This document shows positions 20,201 through 33,270 of a DNA stretch of 64,000 nt, one piece after another (positions within the stretch are counted from its first letter, which is position 1; every line of letters starts with the position of its first letter). The translations under genes and the position numbers were made by a program. This DNA comes from Acanthornis magna (Eukaryota; Chordata; Aves; Passeriformes; Acanthizidae). The stretch lies in NCBI GenBank assembly GCA_036785705.1, contig JAWUZG010000330.1, positions 789,501 through 853,500 on the forward strand. The letters are read 5' to 3'. A model generated the notes under the pieces. It was not told where the DNA came from. It worked only from the letters and a program-made list of their open reading frames with translations, and made no database searches.

Positions 20201-22340
20201 AAAAAAAGAGCCCAAGATACATATGACACACTAGGCAAACTATATAAAATTTATTTACAAGTGTTTTTCCTGCAAACACCAATGAAGATGGAAAACATAC
20301 CTGCATTTTTTACACCTAGACTCTTAATTCCATTTCTTAAATTAAGCCCTGCCCACTATCAGGAGGAAAAACTGCAACCGCAAAAGCTATAGACAGCATG
20401 TTCAATCCATAGATTATTTCCTTTACCTCCTTTTCATTAGCATCTCTGCTTTTGTTCCTGAAATATAGGTCTTCAGCTTTGTTACTGGATTTAAGTCTCT
20501 ATTCTCTTTCATGGATTGACAGAGGTTTTCTAAGGCTTGGAGAGAATTCCTACTGTATTTGTTCCAGTAAGGAATTGATAGCAGTGGTTAAAGATGCCAG
20601 ACATGGTACTAGCAGATGCTACACAAACTTCCCTGCAGAGCTCTGTGAACGCATTTCAGTCGTGATCTGTAACATCCCTGCTGTTCTTGATCTGGACCTC
20701 TCCTGTGCAGGGCCTGACAGAAGTTATCTGCTCTTGCAGCTCTGTGATTCAGGCAAATAGCCACAAAGGACTAAACAGGATAGCCCAGAAGTCATCTTCA
20801 CTTGTTTGATAAGCCAGTTTTATGATCAGATCTAGATGATGCAGAAGTTAATAGGCATTGTCATGAGTCAGTAAATATGCAATTGTTTTTCTGCATCTGG
20901 ACACAGCAAAATGGTAAAAACAAGGTTACTCAAAAAAATACAGGAAGAGAAAGAAACCTGGAATTAAGGCATACAAAACGAGTATTTTTTTCCTGGAACT
21001 ACATGGTGTCCTTTAATTCTACACATAGGATTCCCAGTGGAGAGTTCAGCTTGTGCTTACATCTGACTCATCCTGAGGAATCACTGGGGTACCAGTGCTG
21101 TTTACTCAAGGTGTGAATTATAAAATATTTCAGATTATTTCTCAGTGATAGTAAAAATTAAAAAAAAAAAAAAAAAAAAAGGTTTGAAGTGCTAGAAGCT
21201 ATACATAATGGTTATTTAATGAGAAAGCCTTACTACAAAAAGAATACTGCCAGGAGTGCTAGTTTGAAGTGAACTGGAAGGCTTAGCATTTCCTGTCCAT
21301 TCTCTGTGAGACTCTGGAATCTGTCAGGAAAAGCACAGTTAATATGTAGAAAAAGAGCAGCAGCATATCCTCAGTACTACAAGATTTCCTAGATCTCTTG
21401 ATGTCAGAGCTAAGACAGTTTACAGCTGCTGAGGATCTGTCTCTGGAGCAGTAAGAAAACCACAGAGCAAGTCAGGGGAGAAAAGAATGAATTCCAGATG
21501 CTTGGTTTGTAACCGCATGTTGATATTATTTCTTGAAATGCAAATTAAGCATGTTTAACCTTTTTTTCCTGTTATCTTTGTAATATGGTACAGTCTTGCA
21601 TTTTAAGATGTAAAATTTTAAAAATTATTTTGCAGGTTTCAAAATCTTTAATGAACATGTTGCTCTTTCTCTTGGGAATAATATTCTATTACTACATTCA
21701 ATACATGAATACTTAATTTCCTTAACAGTTGTGCAAATGACTAACTTATTAACCTTTGCAGATAAAGTATTTGCCAAATAACAATATACTTACAGTTATA
21801 CTAGTGTGAACAGTGTCACTGAAACAGAAAATATTATTTTAAACCCACTTGTTTCAAAACAAGGTAGAAAGCATTAAAGAGGTATTTGTAGCCAACACTT
21901 ATATGATGAATTAGTGGATGCCGCCATGAGCAATAAACGAGGTACCAATTATCAGTTATCCATTATCCTGAAGAATAACAGCAGAGTCCATCAGTACCTA
22001 GAGTTCTTGGTCAATCAAGACACTTAGACCAAATGCAGTGAAGTGCAGCAAACAAATGTGAGGAGGATGAGTGAGCAGAGAGGACCCATTGCGCGCTGAC
22101 CACAGCCCCCATTCCTTGAGAAGCTGAGAATGAAGCAGAGAATGAGTTTTCTTATTGGCATGTTATGGACAGGACACAGGTAGAGTTAAAACAGCTTTGA
22201 AAAACTTCTTGTATTTCGCATTATCGGTGAAGTGTCACAATCACTAAGCCTGAGACAAAGAGGGGTTAGGGTGAAGTTTTTTAACTGTTTCTGTTTCTCA
22301 CAATTCCATTCTATTTTAAGTGGCAATCAAATAATTTTTC
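17289..22340. other. Long AT-rich, gene-poor stretch
   Basis: About 5 kb without frames beyond about 100 codons and without recognised repeats apart from a 23-base poly-A tract. No splice-linked exons or RNA genes seen. It may hold distant introns or old, unrecognisable repeats. Confidence 0.6.
21158..21180 (+). repeat. Poly-A tract
   Basis: An uninterrupted run of about 23 A. It could mark the 3' end of a retroposed sequence, but no source gene or target duplication is apparent upstream. Confidence 0.8.
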
Positions 22341-22503
22341 CGACGTTGAGTCTGTTTTGTCCATGCTGGTAATTGGTGAGTGATCTCCCTGTCCTTACTT
22401 TGACCCGTGGGCTTTTCCATCTTCTCCCACCAGCCTGGTGAAGAGGAGCACTACAAGAGTGGCTGGGTGGGTGGCTGGCTGCCAGCCGAGGTCAGCCCAC
22501 CAA
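22341..22503 (+). mobile_element. ERVL-type avian LTR fragment
   Basis: The wording TAATTGGTGAGTGATCTCCC, then CTGTCCTTACTTTGACCC, TGGCTGGCTGCCAGCCGAGG and TCAGCCCACC matches what I know of the 3' part of the common avian ERVL LTR. Only the end is recognisable, so it is truncated. Orientation is plus. Confidence 0.65.
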
Positions 22504-24947
22504 AACTTTCTTTGTGAACTTGAAGAGTTTTAAATGGTTCTCTGTACTTTCTTGGCTACACCTGGACAGATAACAGAAACCAGTTATGAAGGGATATCTG
22601 TCTAGAGTTCAGAGGTTTTTTTAATGAATTTTTTAAGAATTGATGTGCTTTTTATGACAGGAATACAATCAGAATGGAGGGACAATGCTATGAGGCTGAA
22701 TTTGTCAAGGCCCCAAACTAGGGGGAGTGAGATTAAATGCAGAAACACATTTATTCCCCTTAATTAAAGTTGTCATGTTTTCTGTGAATATCATTTTTTG
22801 CAATTCAGAAGAGACTTATTCCATGATATATATTGGACTGTAATATATTATTTTTAAAAAATAGAGTAAATGTTTTTATATTAGCATGTGTTTTACATAG
22901 AGTTCAAGTAATATTCAAAACTTATCATATATGCCACTAAATCTACTGAAATGTTAGTTACAAAACTCTTCCTTACACATTTCTTGACGTCTCTGTGAGA
23001 GTTTTTGAAATTTCAAGATTATAGGCTAAGAAAAAAAAGTAAGAAATGTGTGGCACACATTTGTTATGAATTATAATGCATTCAGCTGATCTTTACCCCG
23101 AGGTAAAAGTATGTCTTCAGTGTAAGGTCCCCAGGTGACAGTCTCAAAAAATATTAATTTCAGCTTGGACTCTGAATAGCAGAGTGGAATGACACTGTAA
23201 AACCACGAGTTTGTGCCAGCCCTGTGCTCAGCCGTGTGTCACACACAGTGACAGCAGTAAAGAGCCTTGCTGCCATCAAAGCCATCAGAGAGGCACGAAT
23301 CAGGAACTGTACAGCGAGATATAAATATGAAATCAAGAACAGGAATACATCCTTTGTCACCTACATAGAACTGAATTTTAATGCCAGCATCTACAAGTGC
23401 AGAGAAAGCACAAATGTACCATGCAAGTGAATCCAAGCTATTTTTCACTCAGTTTGTTAAATAAATTTATTACAAACATCTTTTTATTGAATTGATTATA
23501 CAGTTTACATCACTCTTCAAAATGATACAGAACCTTTTTCATCTTTATACAGGATTTAAATTTAAAATATTTTAAAGCTAGAAAAAGCACACTGCAGTCT
23601 GTGTTTAGAGCTGTAAATGTTCTGTAAGACATATCTTTTGCCATTATTTTTAACTTAGAATGGCCTGAACCATAATCTGACCCATTCTAAAGGCTATGAA
23701 GTATTATAAAAGCAACAGTTAGATAAGTGGCAGAGGAATATATTTACCTGCCTAGCAGAAGCACCTATGCACATAATTCGTTTTAAATAGTTGGTTCATT
23801 TCTGAATTACTTCTCAAATTCCTTAGTTTCACTAATTTTATTATCTGTCTAGAATGAAGGGTGCTACATTATCTGTGTACACATTATTTCGATCTGATAC
23901 TGCGTCTCACTTTGCTACAAGCTAGGTTAATGTGATCTCCTCTTTTACATTTCTTGACATCAAAAGAGAAATTGTTGCTTCACGATGGAAGATCTCTAAC
24001 TGAAAAAAGATTTCCTAACAGCTTTGTGATACAGCATCCTTGAAGCTGGTTTGCTTCTCCTTTTCTAACTTAGTTTTGGATGTACAAAAAATCTCACTTG
24101 TATTTTGTCTGAAAAAGAAAGCAAAACTCATGGGAACATGAAGCACATGCCTTATTAAAGTCAGAACATTAGGAGAAGTTACCTGCTAGCTCGTCTGAGA
24201 AGTAAGTAAGTGTTTTCTTTCAAAGCTGAATTTCAGCCTTTGTGAAATGTGCTGTAAGGAGCCCAGGAGACAAATCACCCACACAAACTGTCCAGATTAC
24301 ACACAGCTTGAGAAGCAGCCGTGAAAAATTTCCTACATATCCAGATTCTGTTCTGGACAAAGTGAGATCTTGTTATGTTAAGACTCAAGGATTTTGATGG
24401 AAGTGTAACAACAGGAAGAAAACTCAATACTCAATAACCTCATGGAATGCAAATGATTAGAAATTTTAGATACAGGATGGGTAATAAACAATATATTCTT
24501 AATATTCACATTAAAAATCTAAACATTTCAATGACAAAAGAAAAAATCCAAATATCTTCACTCTTGGTGAAGCCGCTAGACATTTCAGAATTCTGAGGTT
24601 AAAGAACTGGAAGGCCAAAGTAATTGACTACCCTCCTCAATGATTTCTACATTACAATAAACAGCAAAGAAAAAACCTCTGAAGACTTTCAGAGCAAAAG
24701 AGAAAACTCGCATGTCAGAGGATGCATGTAAGAAAACCCATATACACAGTACTGCAAAGCAGAAGGGTAAATGTTTCAACACCTATCAATTAAACTCATG
24801 TCAAGTCTTCCCTGGACTTTAATCCTTCGTGGGTGATTTGCAGGAATTATTTAGCCAGAATTCTTTTGTACAGTGTCTAATGGGCACTATAAGAAAATGT
24901 TGATTTAATAATGCTGAGAAAGATCAGCACAGGGAGGCGTTAGTAGG
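22504..24947. other. AT-rich DNA with no recognised feature
   Basis: No reading frame beyond about 70 codons and no repeat family recognised. The frames near 23,160-23,450 overlap on opposite strands and show no family features. Confidence 0.6.
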
Positions 24948-25340
24948 TGTGGTGGTTCAAGCCCCAGTGGGTCATTAATTATCATGCAGCCACTCACTCA
25001 CTCACTCCCTTTCCCCTCACCAAGTCAGGATAGGGAGGAGAATTGGAAAAAGTAAAAAAACCTAAAATTCCACATAATAATAATGAAAAGTAATAAAGAG
25101 AGGAATTAAAACCCAAGAAGTCAAATGAATGCACAATACAAATGCTCACCATCTGCCAGCTGATGCTGAGGGTGTCCTCGGGCAGCAATCAGGACCCCCA
25201 CTTTCCGTATTGAGCATATACGGAATATTTCATACCTCCTTCTGTGTCTGAAATATCTCTTTGGTCAGTTTGGATCACTTCTCCTGGCCATGCTCTCCCC
25301 TGGCTTCTTGTGAAGGCACTCACTGGCAGCATGGGAGACA
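24948..25340 (-). mobile_element. Solo ERVL-type LTR, antisense
   Basis: It starts TGTGGTGGTTCAAGCCCCAG and ends GCATGGGAGACA. In between are words typical of the avian ERVL LTR read in reverse: CACTCACTCACTCCC, GATGCTGAGGGTGTCC, GGGCAGCAATCAGGACC, ATATCTCTTTGGTCAGTTTGG and TCTCCTGGCCATGCTCTCCC. TG...CA boundaries give about 393 bp. No clear target duplication is visible, and there is no internal region. Confidence 0.7.
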
Positions 25341-27050
25341 GATTATTTGATTACTTTATTATCTCATAATGAAACAAAACTACTTTTAAGATTATTAGAC
25401 ACCGTCAGTGTTATGAATGACTTTTGACCCCAGACTGTTTCAAAATTAGAAATTCCCTATTGCAGAAATAGCAGCTTTGGCTTAAATTTCTAGGAAGTAC
25501 AAGAAAAATGTGCTTAAAAGATCTCTGTTTGTATTTCCAGACAAATTTTGTACTGCTGGTGACTTAAACAAACATAGGGATAACTAAGCAACAGATGAAG
25601 GGAACTGGTGAAAGTAATTTATCTCAAAAGACAAATAGCAAAGACTGCATTGCTCATTCTGTTTCAGTGAGAATTTGTCTTGAAAATCACCTTCTTTTTT
25701 CCTTGCTCAGGTTGCTGGTGCAGCTGGAAACTTGGATGAAAAATTAGCCAACAAACAGGCCCCGAGACACATTTGTTCAAAACCTGCTTCATCTCCAATG
25801 GACAGCTGAGGAGAAACTAGTTAAAAGCTTGACAGATTCAACACACGGCAAAGCATCTTTTGGTGGCAGTGCTTTAGATTGCCATGAGGGAAGGTGTACC
25901 AGTGAATCAGAGGTCAGCAGAGGGAAAGAAAAAGCCACTGTGTCTTCCATGTTGGAAGTGTTATATACAGAATCTCAAAAATTCAGAAAACCACCAAATT
26001 TTACCAATTAATTTTAAACATTCTTATGCAAATCTTATTTATCTGTGGAAACATATGTATTCTAACAGTGATTTTATGCATATCACTGGTTTCCCATGAG
26101 ATAAAAGGACAGATTATCCAGTTGCTACTCTCTGACCTTCAGAAGTGTCAAATTTAGATTCTATAGATGCAGGAGAGTAAGTAAGTTTGGTTTTAAATTA
26201 CAGTTTGATAAAGTAATGAACAGGATTCTAAGATGGGCTTGGATGTGTTAGCAAAGGTCCTCACTTAATGACCCAAAGAGGGTTTTTAAATCCTGTCTCT
26301 TACATCCCACTGATATACATTGATGCAAATAATGTCCAGAACTATTTAAATGTAAGTTGATCAGGTTTAATGAAGTATGGGTTAGACTCCAAACAAAAAG
26401 AATCGTATGTCTGAAACACATCTGAAAGTATAACAGAAAACAAAATAAATCAAATTAAATAGAATTGCCTGAATGACTCTACTGTAATGGTAATAACCCC
26501 TTAGCAGCTTTGGGGTAGCCTTTCTACCATTTAGAAATGGCTTGCACTGAAGATGTGTTTAAATACTTGCTCATGATACAATAAAAAATTTTGATTATGA
26601 AAGGGTCTGTGAGTATGAGGCACTTAACTTCCTTTTCAATTCCCAGTCTTTTTTCTGTAACTCCATTCAGAAAGGCAGGAGAGAGATGATGGACTCTGTA
26701 GAGTCCATAGATAAAATAGATACAATTCCCTGTAGATTAAATCATTAGATATACAGTATCAGGTCAATTTCATCCTAGAATGTATAAAAACCATTCTTGT
26801 GCAGATGTTCTGAGTTCTGCCTTTTCTCCTGGAGGATACTGGCACATCATCCATCCTGCAAGATGGAATGAATACGTGTATAAAAGCAAACACTCTCCCC
26901 TTCACTTCCTTCTCCTGGATCAAAATAGGCCTCTGTAGACAAAAATCTGCACAGGAAAACCTGATCTAAGACAAAACAAAATTTGTATTTTGTTCATTTG
27001 GATCAAAGAGCATAAGCCTGCCTGAAGGCCATGAGAAATGAGAAGCAACC
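25341..27050. other. AT-rich DNA with no recognised feature
   Basis: No supported gene or repeat. A plus-strand frame at 25,829-26,011 is short and unrecognised. Confidence 0.6.
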
Positions 27051-27054
27051 AACT

Positions 27055-27505
27055 AGCTGTGTTTGGACCACCTCCATTCTGTTGTTCTGATAGGAAATTC
27101 AGATTTGGGGAATTAGGGAGGGTGAGACCCACCCCAAAGAGGGGGGTCTCACACACACCCCGGCACTGGCAACACACAATATTATGGGTAACATTCATGA
27201 ATATTCATCACATTCCCCGGGATAGGAGTGGTTATAGAAATCATTTCTTGGCAATCATTACTATCATTAACATGTGTGTCACGCATGCGCTGTGTGTCCT
27301 GGTGGTTTTTGGGGATCTTCTTGTGATGAAGATCTGTAGTCTTCATCAGAGTGCACTTTTCACCTTTCTCTCTGGAGCGTGGGCGGTCCTTGGTGGGTGA
27401 TTCAGGGTTTCTGTTCTGGCCTCAAAGAGATTCTTGTCCCCACAAAATAAAGGGAATGCTGTTTTTCTAGGTTTAGAATTCACATATTCTGTCTCTCGGT
27501 AGTTA
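27055..27505 (+). mobile_element. Possible solo LTR
   Basis: The composition and the AAAATAAAGGG signal at about 27,444, about 60 bases before a change in sequence character, resemble an LTR R/U5 region. The 5' boundary may be TGTGTTTGGACC at about 27,058. No target duplication or TATA box is clear. Confidence 0.3.
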
Positions 27506-28701
27506 ACTTCAGTTACCTATTGACCACTCCTTTCTCAGATGTCCAGGGGGTCTGTGGCCAGGTGGGAGCTGCGGTGACCCCAACGACCTGTGGTCCCTGC
27601 AGCAGGGACAGGAGCCTCTGGCTCCATCTTTGGGAAACTTTATCTGTGTTCTCTGCCCATCTCCCTCCTCTCTCCCTGGCTCAGCTTGCCCCCTGCAATG
27701 CGATCCTGCCCTGCTGCTGTCACTCAGGAGGATTGTCACCTGCCCAGTGAGCCCCGGGAGCAACCATGGCCCTGTCCCCAGGGCTCTGAGGTCACACAGC
27801 GCTGGTGACACCCTTCGCTCTGCTGGCTCTGCCCCTGTCCCTCTCTCATGGCTCCTACCTGACCTTTTCCGTGGCTGCTCACCTGTGACACCCCCAGAAC
27901 CCCTCTGGGGCACCACAAGGAACCTCTTCCATCTTCTCCCTGCTCTCCTCCCTCTCCTCCTCCTCCCAACCTCTTCTGAACTCCGGGAAGTTTTATCCTC
28001 AACAAGCACTGCTGCCTCCCCTGGCAGATGTATTCCTTGGGGTCTGTCCTTCCCCCCTGGGCTCCCGTGGCTGTCAGAAGAGATTTCCACAGCCCTGCGC
28101 TCGCTGATGTGAGGCAGAGGAGCAGGACCAGCCTCGGGTGCTTCTCGCTCCTCCAGGAGAGGGTCAGGGCAGGGCTGGCTGTGATGAGCCCTGCCAGGCT
28201 GGGGAAGGCAATAATCTATTTATTTAATGAGGGGAAGCAGGTGCTTGGGGAGACTCAGCTCCCCTACAGTCCCACCCTGATCCCAGTTAAAGATGTGGGA
28301 AATGTTTTTCCTCCTGCATCCTGGGAACCTGGTGGTGTTGACTCCATCCGCTGGAGAGGAGATCAGAGGAGGCTGTGGTGTGGCAGAAAGGGCCTGGGGT
28401 GTGGCAGGAGAAACTGCCCAGAGGAGGGGCAGTTTATACACCAAAATACACCATTTACCATGGAAATCTGAGCAGGAATAGGTTCAGATTTTTTATTATT
28501 CCGAGATGCAAAACCGGCCAAAGCGGTGGCATTTTCTCAGATGAGCCCTTTAATCCGAGGAGATGGAGTCAGTCCACAGGGTGTAAGGGCTGCATCTCCC
28601 AGACCACTCAGCTGAATTTATTTCTGACATGCACATTTGTGGTTCAGGATGGCACAAGGGAGTCCCAGGGTGGAGAGGGCCGGGGCAATGAATTTTATTC
28701 A
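27506..28701. other. GC-rich stretch with no recognised gene
   Basis: Frames of up to about 190 codons are open on both strands here, as expected in GC-rich DNA. The translations are Ser/Pro/Leu-rich and low in conserved features, and neither strand gives phased exons. I leave it unassigned. Confidence 0.5.
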
Positions 28702-28860
28702 AAATCACAGAACCATTTAGGTTGGGAAATCCCTCCCAGCCTATGGAGCCCAAGCTGTGCTCAATGCCCGCCTCATCCCCAGCCCAGGGCACGGAGTGCC
28801 ACAGCCAGGTGTCCTGCAGGGATGTGGGAACAGGACAGACCTCGAGAGTGGCAAATCCAG
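28702..28860 (-). mobile_element. CR1 LINE 3' fragment, antisense
   Basis: TCACAGAACCATTTAGGTTGG followed by GAAATCCCTCCCAGCC is the reverse of the characteristic CR1 3' end (CCAACCTAAATGGTTCTGTG). It continues as the degraded body of the 3' UTR. Confidence 0.7.
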
Positions 28861-31050
28861 ACCACTTTTCCAGAGAATGGCTAGAAGGCCCCCAGGAGAT
28901 GTTGCTGCATTTTCCATCTTGGATCAGTGTGAGGATGCTCCCTCCTTTGAGTCTGTGTCTGACACTGACCCTGTTTTGCACTGTGCACTGTTTTCTGGCT
29001 AATTCTGCAAATTACAGGTCTGATTTCACTCCTGGTTGGTGGGAGACAGGTGATGTGTTAGGCAGGAGATGGATTATCCCTGGCCTCATTACTATCATTT
29101 CATTTTACAGCTGTGGCCCAGCCTTGCCCTTCCTGGCACAGGGAGCTGGAATTCAGAATGCCCTGCATCAGAATGATCTGCCGTATCTTGCATAAATTTC
29201 CCTCTCCTGCGCCTTAATTATAGTCCCCTGTCAATTTTTCCAGGACTCCAGGGAAGATTGAGGAGAGAAGAGCTGGTTGAGGTTTCCCTGACTGACTCTC
29301 TGACCCTGCACCACCAAAGAGCTCTGCAGGGTGAAGAGAGCCCTGAGGTGATCAGGGAGCATTAACCACAGCATCCCTTGTCAAAATGGAATTGTTATTT
29401 TATTTATTGTTATGAAACACCAGAGAGCACAGCAATTCCACGCAGGATTTATGGAAAATTGAGTGGGCAGGAGCTCTTTCCAGAAGGTGAGTGCGCAGAC
29501 CTTCTGCGCTAGCTTTGGAAACGAAGAACTTTGGCAAACTTCAGGCATCTGCAGGATACTTTTAGCTTTTCATTTCAGAGACAAACTGGAACAAAAATTT
29601 TTCAAATCTAAACGATTAAAGAATCTTTATTTTGAACTCTAAGCAACTGAGAGATCTCGTGCTCTTTCTACATCAAAGCAACTAAAAAACTGTGAGTTCT
29701 TTTGGCAACCTGGAGCTCCTGTTGGAAGCAGCCTACTTGGAATTGAAACATTTCAGCATCAGTGCTAAAAGAGCAGAAAGACCGAAAAGCAACAGCTTCA
29801 CCTGCTATTTCTTCTCTTACTGCCTCCCTCTTAGGTACAAATCAATATTTCTTAAATTTCTCAAGGCTTGGCTGATGAAAACCTCACTGCTCACATGATT
29901 TTGACACTTGCTGAACTCAGTGTAAATGTAGACCCCAAAGAAACTGATTTTCTGGTTAATTCATGGACTTCTCTCAAATCTAAATTGACAAATGTTAGGT
30001 CTCCGATGTGGACCTGTTGGCAGAACCACAGTGACTGCGTTTCTGCAGTCCTCTCAATGAAAGCTGTTTTGATTTAGAACACGTTTAATTTTTAGTTCTA
30101 TCAAATTTCACCTAGGCAGATGTACTTCAACCTGAATAAATCCGGTTTAAATAAATACGTGCTGGATCTGTGGAGCAGCACTCTTTGTTCCAGAGGTGAA
30201 CAGGTTCGGCTGCAGATGTAAAGATGTGAGGTCAAGCTTTGTGTCAAGGCCATTTCAGCTAATCGAACTTCCTCTGTGCCACAAGCTGCAGAGGCTTTTG
30301 TATTTTTACTGTGGATTTGGGGAGATCTTTGCCCTTCAAGGCAGCTTCTGTTTGGACCAGATCAAACAGAAAGTTGGCACAGACTTTTTTTAACCCATTC
30401 CAAGGTGTAAGGAGTTGAATCTTCTCCAATTAGAGAAAAAACACCAACAGTTGGGCACAGTTTAGTCGTCTTAAACCATACATTCTCCGATAATTCATAT
30501 TATTAAAAAAAAAAAAAATTATTTTAGGACTACATACAAAAGGAATTCATCAGCAATAAAGAGGGAGTATAGGGAGAGATGGGGAGCAGATGCAGGTGAA
30601 AATTCACAGCAGGTACTTGGAGCACCTGGATTTGGGGGGTTTGGGGTTAAAACCTGTGGGATATGTGAATTTTGGAGGAGCTTGTTTAAAATGCATCCCA
30701 GCTGTTGCATGATTAAAGCCCTACGGCTGCCACGCTGTCCTTTTCGGTGCAAATGCCATTTTTGCTGGAGTGCAATTTTTGCTGGAGTGCCATCAGGCCT
30801 TGTGCTGTGCCCCAAGCACACAGCAGGAATATTGTCCACCCCTCACACCCCCACGCTGCTGGAAAAAAGCTGCAGCCTCTCCCGGGTCAGTCACGCTCCT
30901 CTCTCCTCTTTAAAACAGCCTTCCTTGGTGGAGCATGGATTTTTCACGTCGTCCCTGATGGAAAGCCAGGTCAGCGGTCCCTGTGCTGAGGGAAGTGGTT
31001 CTGGGCTTTGAATGATCTCTAGGAAATCCACAGGGATCTCGTTTGTCCCC
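28861..31050. other. Non-coding DNA with no recognised feature
   Basis: Moderately AT-rich. A minus-strand frame at 30,519-30,839 and plus frames at 30,682-31,011 overlap each other and show no family features. An A14 run lies at about 30,508. Confidence 0.5.
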
Positions 31051-31054
31051 TGGG

Positions 31055-31250
31055 GCCAGAGGATGGGCCACGCTCTGCTCAGAGGGACAGCACGAGGAGC
31101 AGTGGCCATCAAATAAAACACAAATTCCACCTCCACATGAGGAAGAACTTTCCATGGAGGGGCAGAGCCCTGGAGCAGCTGCCCAGGGAGGCCGTGGAGT
31201 GTCCCTGTGTGGGACATGCCAGCCCCAGCTGGACACCTTCCTTTGTCCAA
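31055..31250 (+). mobile_element. CR1 LINE 3' fragment, sense
   Basis: The run CCTCCACATGAGGAAGAACT, CAGAGCCCTGGAGCAGCTGC, CCAGGGAGGCCGTGGAGTG and CCAGCTGGACACC is the CR1 segment just upstream of its 3' end. It ends about 50 bases before the expected terminal repeat, so it is truncated. Confidence 0.7.
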
Positions 31251-32200
31251 GTTCAGCACAAATGGTTTTAAATATTTTCCCCGGATCATTCACAAAATGT
31301 TACATGATATAGACTCATTAGCTAATTTCTGTAATTGCAGTAAAAATTCATCTTGTTTTTGGTTTTCTGTTTACAATTACACTTAGAAATCTGTTGTTTA
31401 ATGTGTGCCATGTGCGGGTTCTTTTCTTTTGTTTTTTATTAGAGTGCTCTGTGTCATGGAAAAGTATTTGCACATATTAGACTGACTGAGATATTGTTGT
31501 GATTATTTGACAATTAAAATATTCTGTTGACCCGAAGATTTCATGAACTTAAGATTAAGTCAATAAAAACCTTCGGTTCAAGGAAATTTAAAAATTCTGT
31601 AAAGAATGAATAAGCTTTTTCGTACTGGAACATTAAAAGTTTGTGTCAAGCAATACTCTGGTAACAATTTAAAAGGGGTTAAGGATGTCCTAAATCATAA
31701 AGACAGTGTGGTACTGTACTCAATGAGCTGAGATGCAATTTTTTTTTTTTTTTTACCATTAAAAGAAGAAAACTTTGAAAGAAGAGTACTGCTTCATACC
31801 CTCTTGCCTGGCAGAATTTTTTTCTCAGATTTCACAGTTCTATATGGGTTGCGAGGCTGATGACTAACATGTATGCACTTAGAAAACGATGACAATAAAA
31901 TGTCCCATAGTACCTGGCATCACAAACCACATGGACTTAATCTGAAAAAGTCCTGAATAAATGAAAGCTTTAAAAATAATATGACACGGTCAGTAGGAGT
32001 CAATAGTGAGGTTTAAAAAAAGAGGATGCGGTGAACTTCCCTGTCCAGGCCAGACCATGACCGTGGTGTAATTAGGATTCACTTGCCACATCCTTGTTTA
32101 AAACTCATTGATTTCTGCCTCTCGTTGCCTCTGCCAGATCTGGTGTGAAATTTAATCAATAAATTTAATTAATTGATAAATTAATCAATTTTAAAGTAAA
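31251..32200. other. AT-rich DNA with no recognised feature
   Basis: No gene or repeat recognised. A T16 run lies at about 31,739. Confidence 0.6.
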
Positions 32201-32977
32201 ACAGAATAGAAATAGAAAAGAATGGAATGGAATGGAAAAGAATGAATGGAATGCAATGTAAAAGAATGGAATGGAATGGAATGGAATGGAATGGAATGGA
32301 ATGGAATGGAATGGAAAAGAATAGAAATTAGAATAGAATAGAAAAGAATAGAATAGAAAAGAATAGAATAGACTAGAATAGAATAGAATAGAATAGAATA
32401 GAATAGAAATTAGAATACAATATAATGGAATGGAATGGAACGGAATAGTATAGAATAGAGTAGAATAGAACAGAAAAGAATAGAATAGAATAGAATAGAA
32501 TAGAATAGAATAGAATAGAATAGAATAGAATAGAATAGAATAGAATAGAACAGAAATTAGAACAGAATAGAAAAAGAATAGAATAGAATAGAATAGAATA
32601 GAATAGAATAGAATAGAACAGAATGGAATAGAATAGAATAGAATAGAATAGAATAGAATAGAATAGAATAGAATAGAATAGAATAGAATAGAAATTACAA
32701 TAGAATAGAATAGAATAGAATGGAATGGAATGGAATAGAATAGAATAGAATAGAAATTACAAGAGAATAGAATAGAATAGAATAGAATAGAATAGAATAG
32801 AATAGAATAGAAATTACAAGAGAATAGAATAGAATAGAATAGAATAGAAAAGAAATAGAATAGAATAGAATAGAATAGAATAGAATAGAATAGAATAGAA
32901 TAGAATAGAATAGAATAGAATAGAATAGAATAGAATAGAATAGAATAGAATAGAATAGAATAGAATAGAATAGAATA
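32201..32977 (+). repeat. (AATAG)n/(AATGG)n pentanucleotide array
   Basis: About 777 bp made almost wholly of GAATA and GAATG units, with AGAAATTAGAATAGA and AGAAATTACAAGAGA interruptions recurring at intervals, which hint at higher-order units. It abuts the 3' end of an antisense CR1, whose own terminal repeat reads TAGAAT-like in this orientation, so it probably grew from the CR1 tail. Confidence 0.9.
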
Positions 32978-33270
32978 CTCTGAGCTGGAAGTTACCCACA
33001 GGGATCAGCCAGTCCCACCCCTGTCCCTGCCCAGACACCCTAACAATCCCTCCCTGTCCATCCCTGGCAGCGCTGTCCAAACACCCCTGGAGCTGTGGCA
33101 GCCTCGGTGCAGTGCCCATTCCTGGGGAGCCTGGGCAGTGCCCAGCACCCTCTGGGGAAGAACCTTTCCCTGATCTGCAGCCTGACCTGCTCTGGCCCAT
33201 GTCCAGCCATTCCCTGTCCCTGTCCCTCTCTTGGGGAGCAGGATTGGCGCTGTCCCCGCGCTGCCCTTGG
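32978..33270 (-). mobile_element. CR1 LINE 3' fragment, antisense
   Basis: The order GATCAGCCAGTCCCACCCCT, GTCCCTGCCCAGACACCC, CTGGAGCTGTGGCAGCCTCG, GTGCAGTGCCCATTCCTGGG and GGAAGAACCTTTCCCTGATC is that of the CR1 3' UTR read in reverse. The 3' end faces the pentanucleotide array. Confidence 0.75.

Noticed and set aside
27509..28112. Long overlapping frames of 160-193 codons on both strands
   Set aside because: Both strands are open because the DNA is GC-rich. Neither gives conserved motifs or phased exons.
32814..33200. Repetitive frame over the pentanucleotide array (ILFYS repeats)
   Set aside because: Product of translating (AATAG)n; not a gene.
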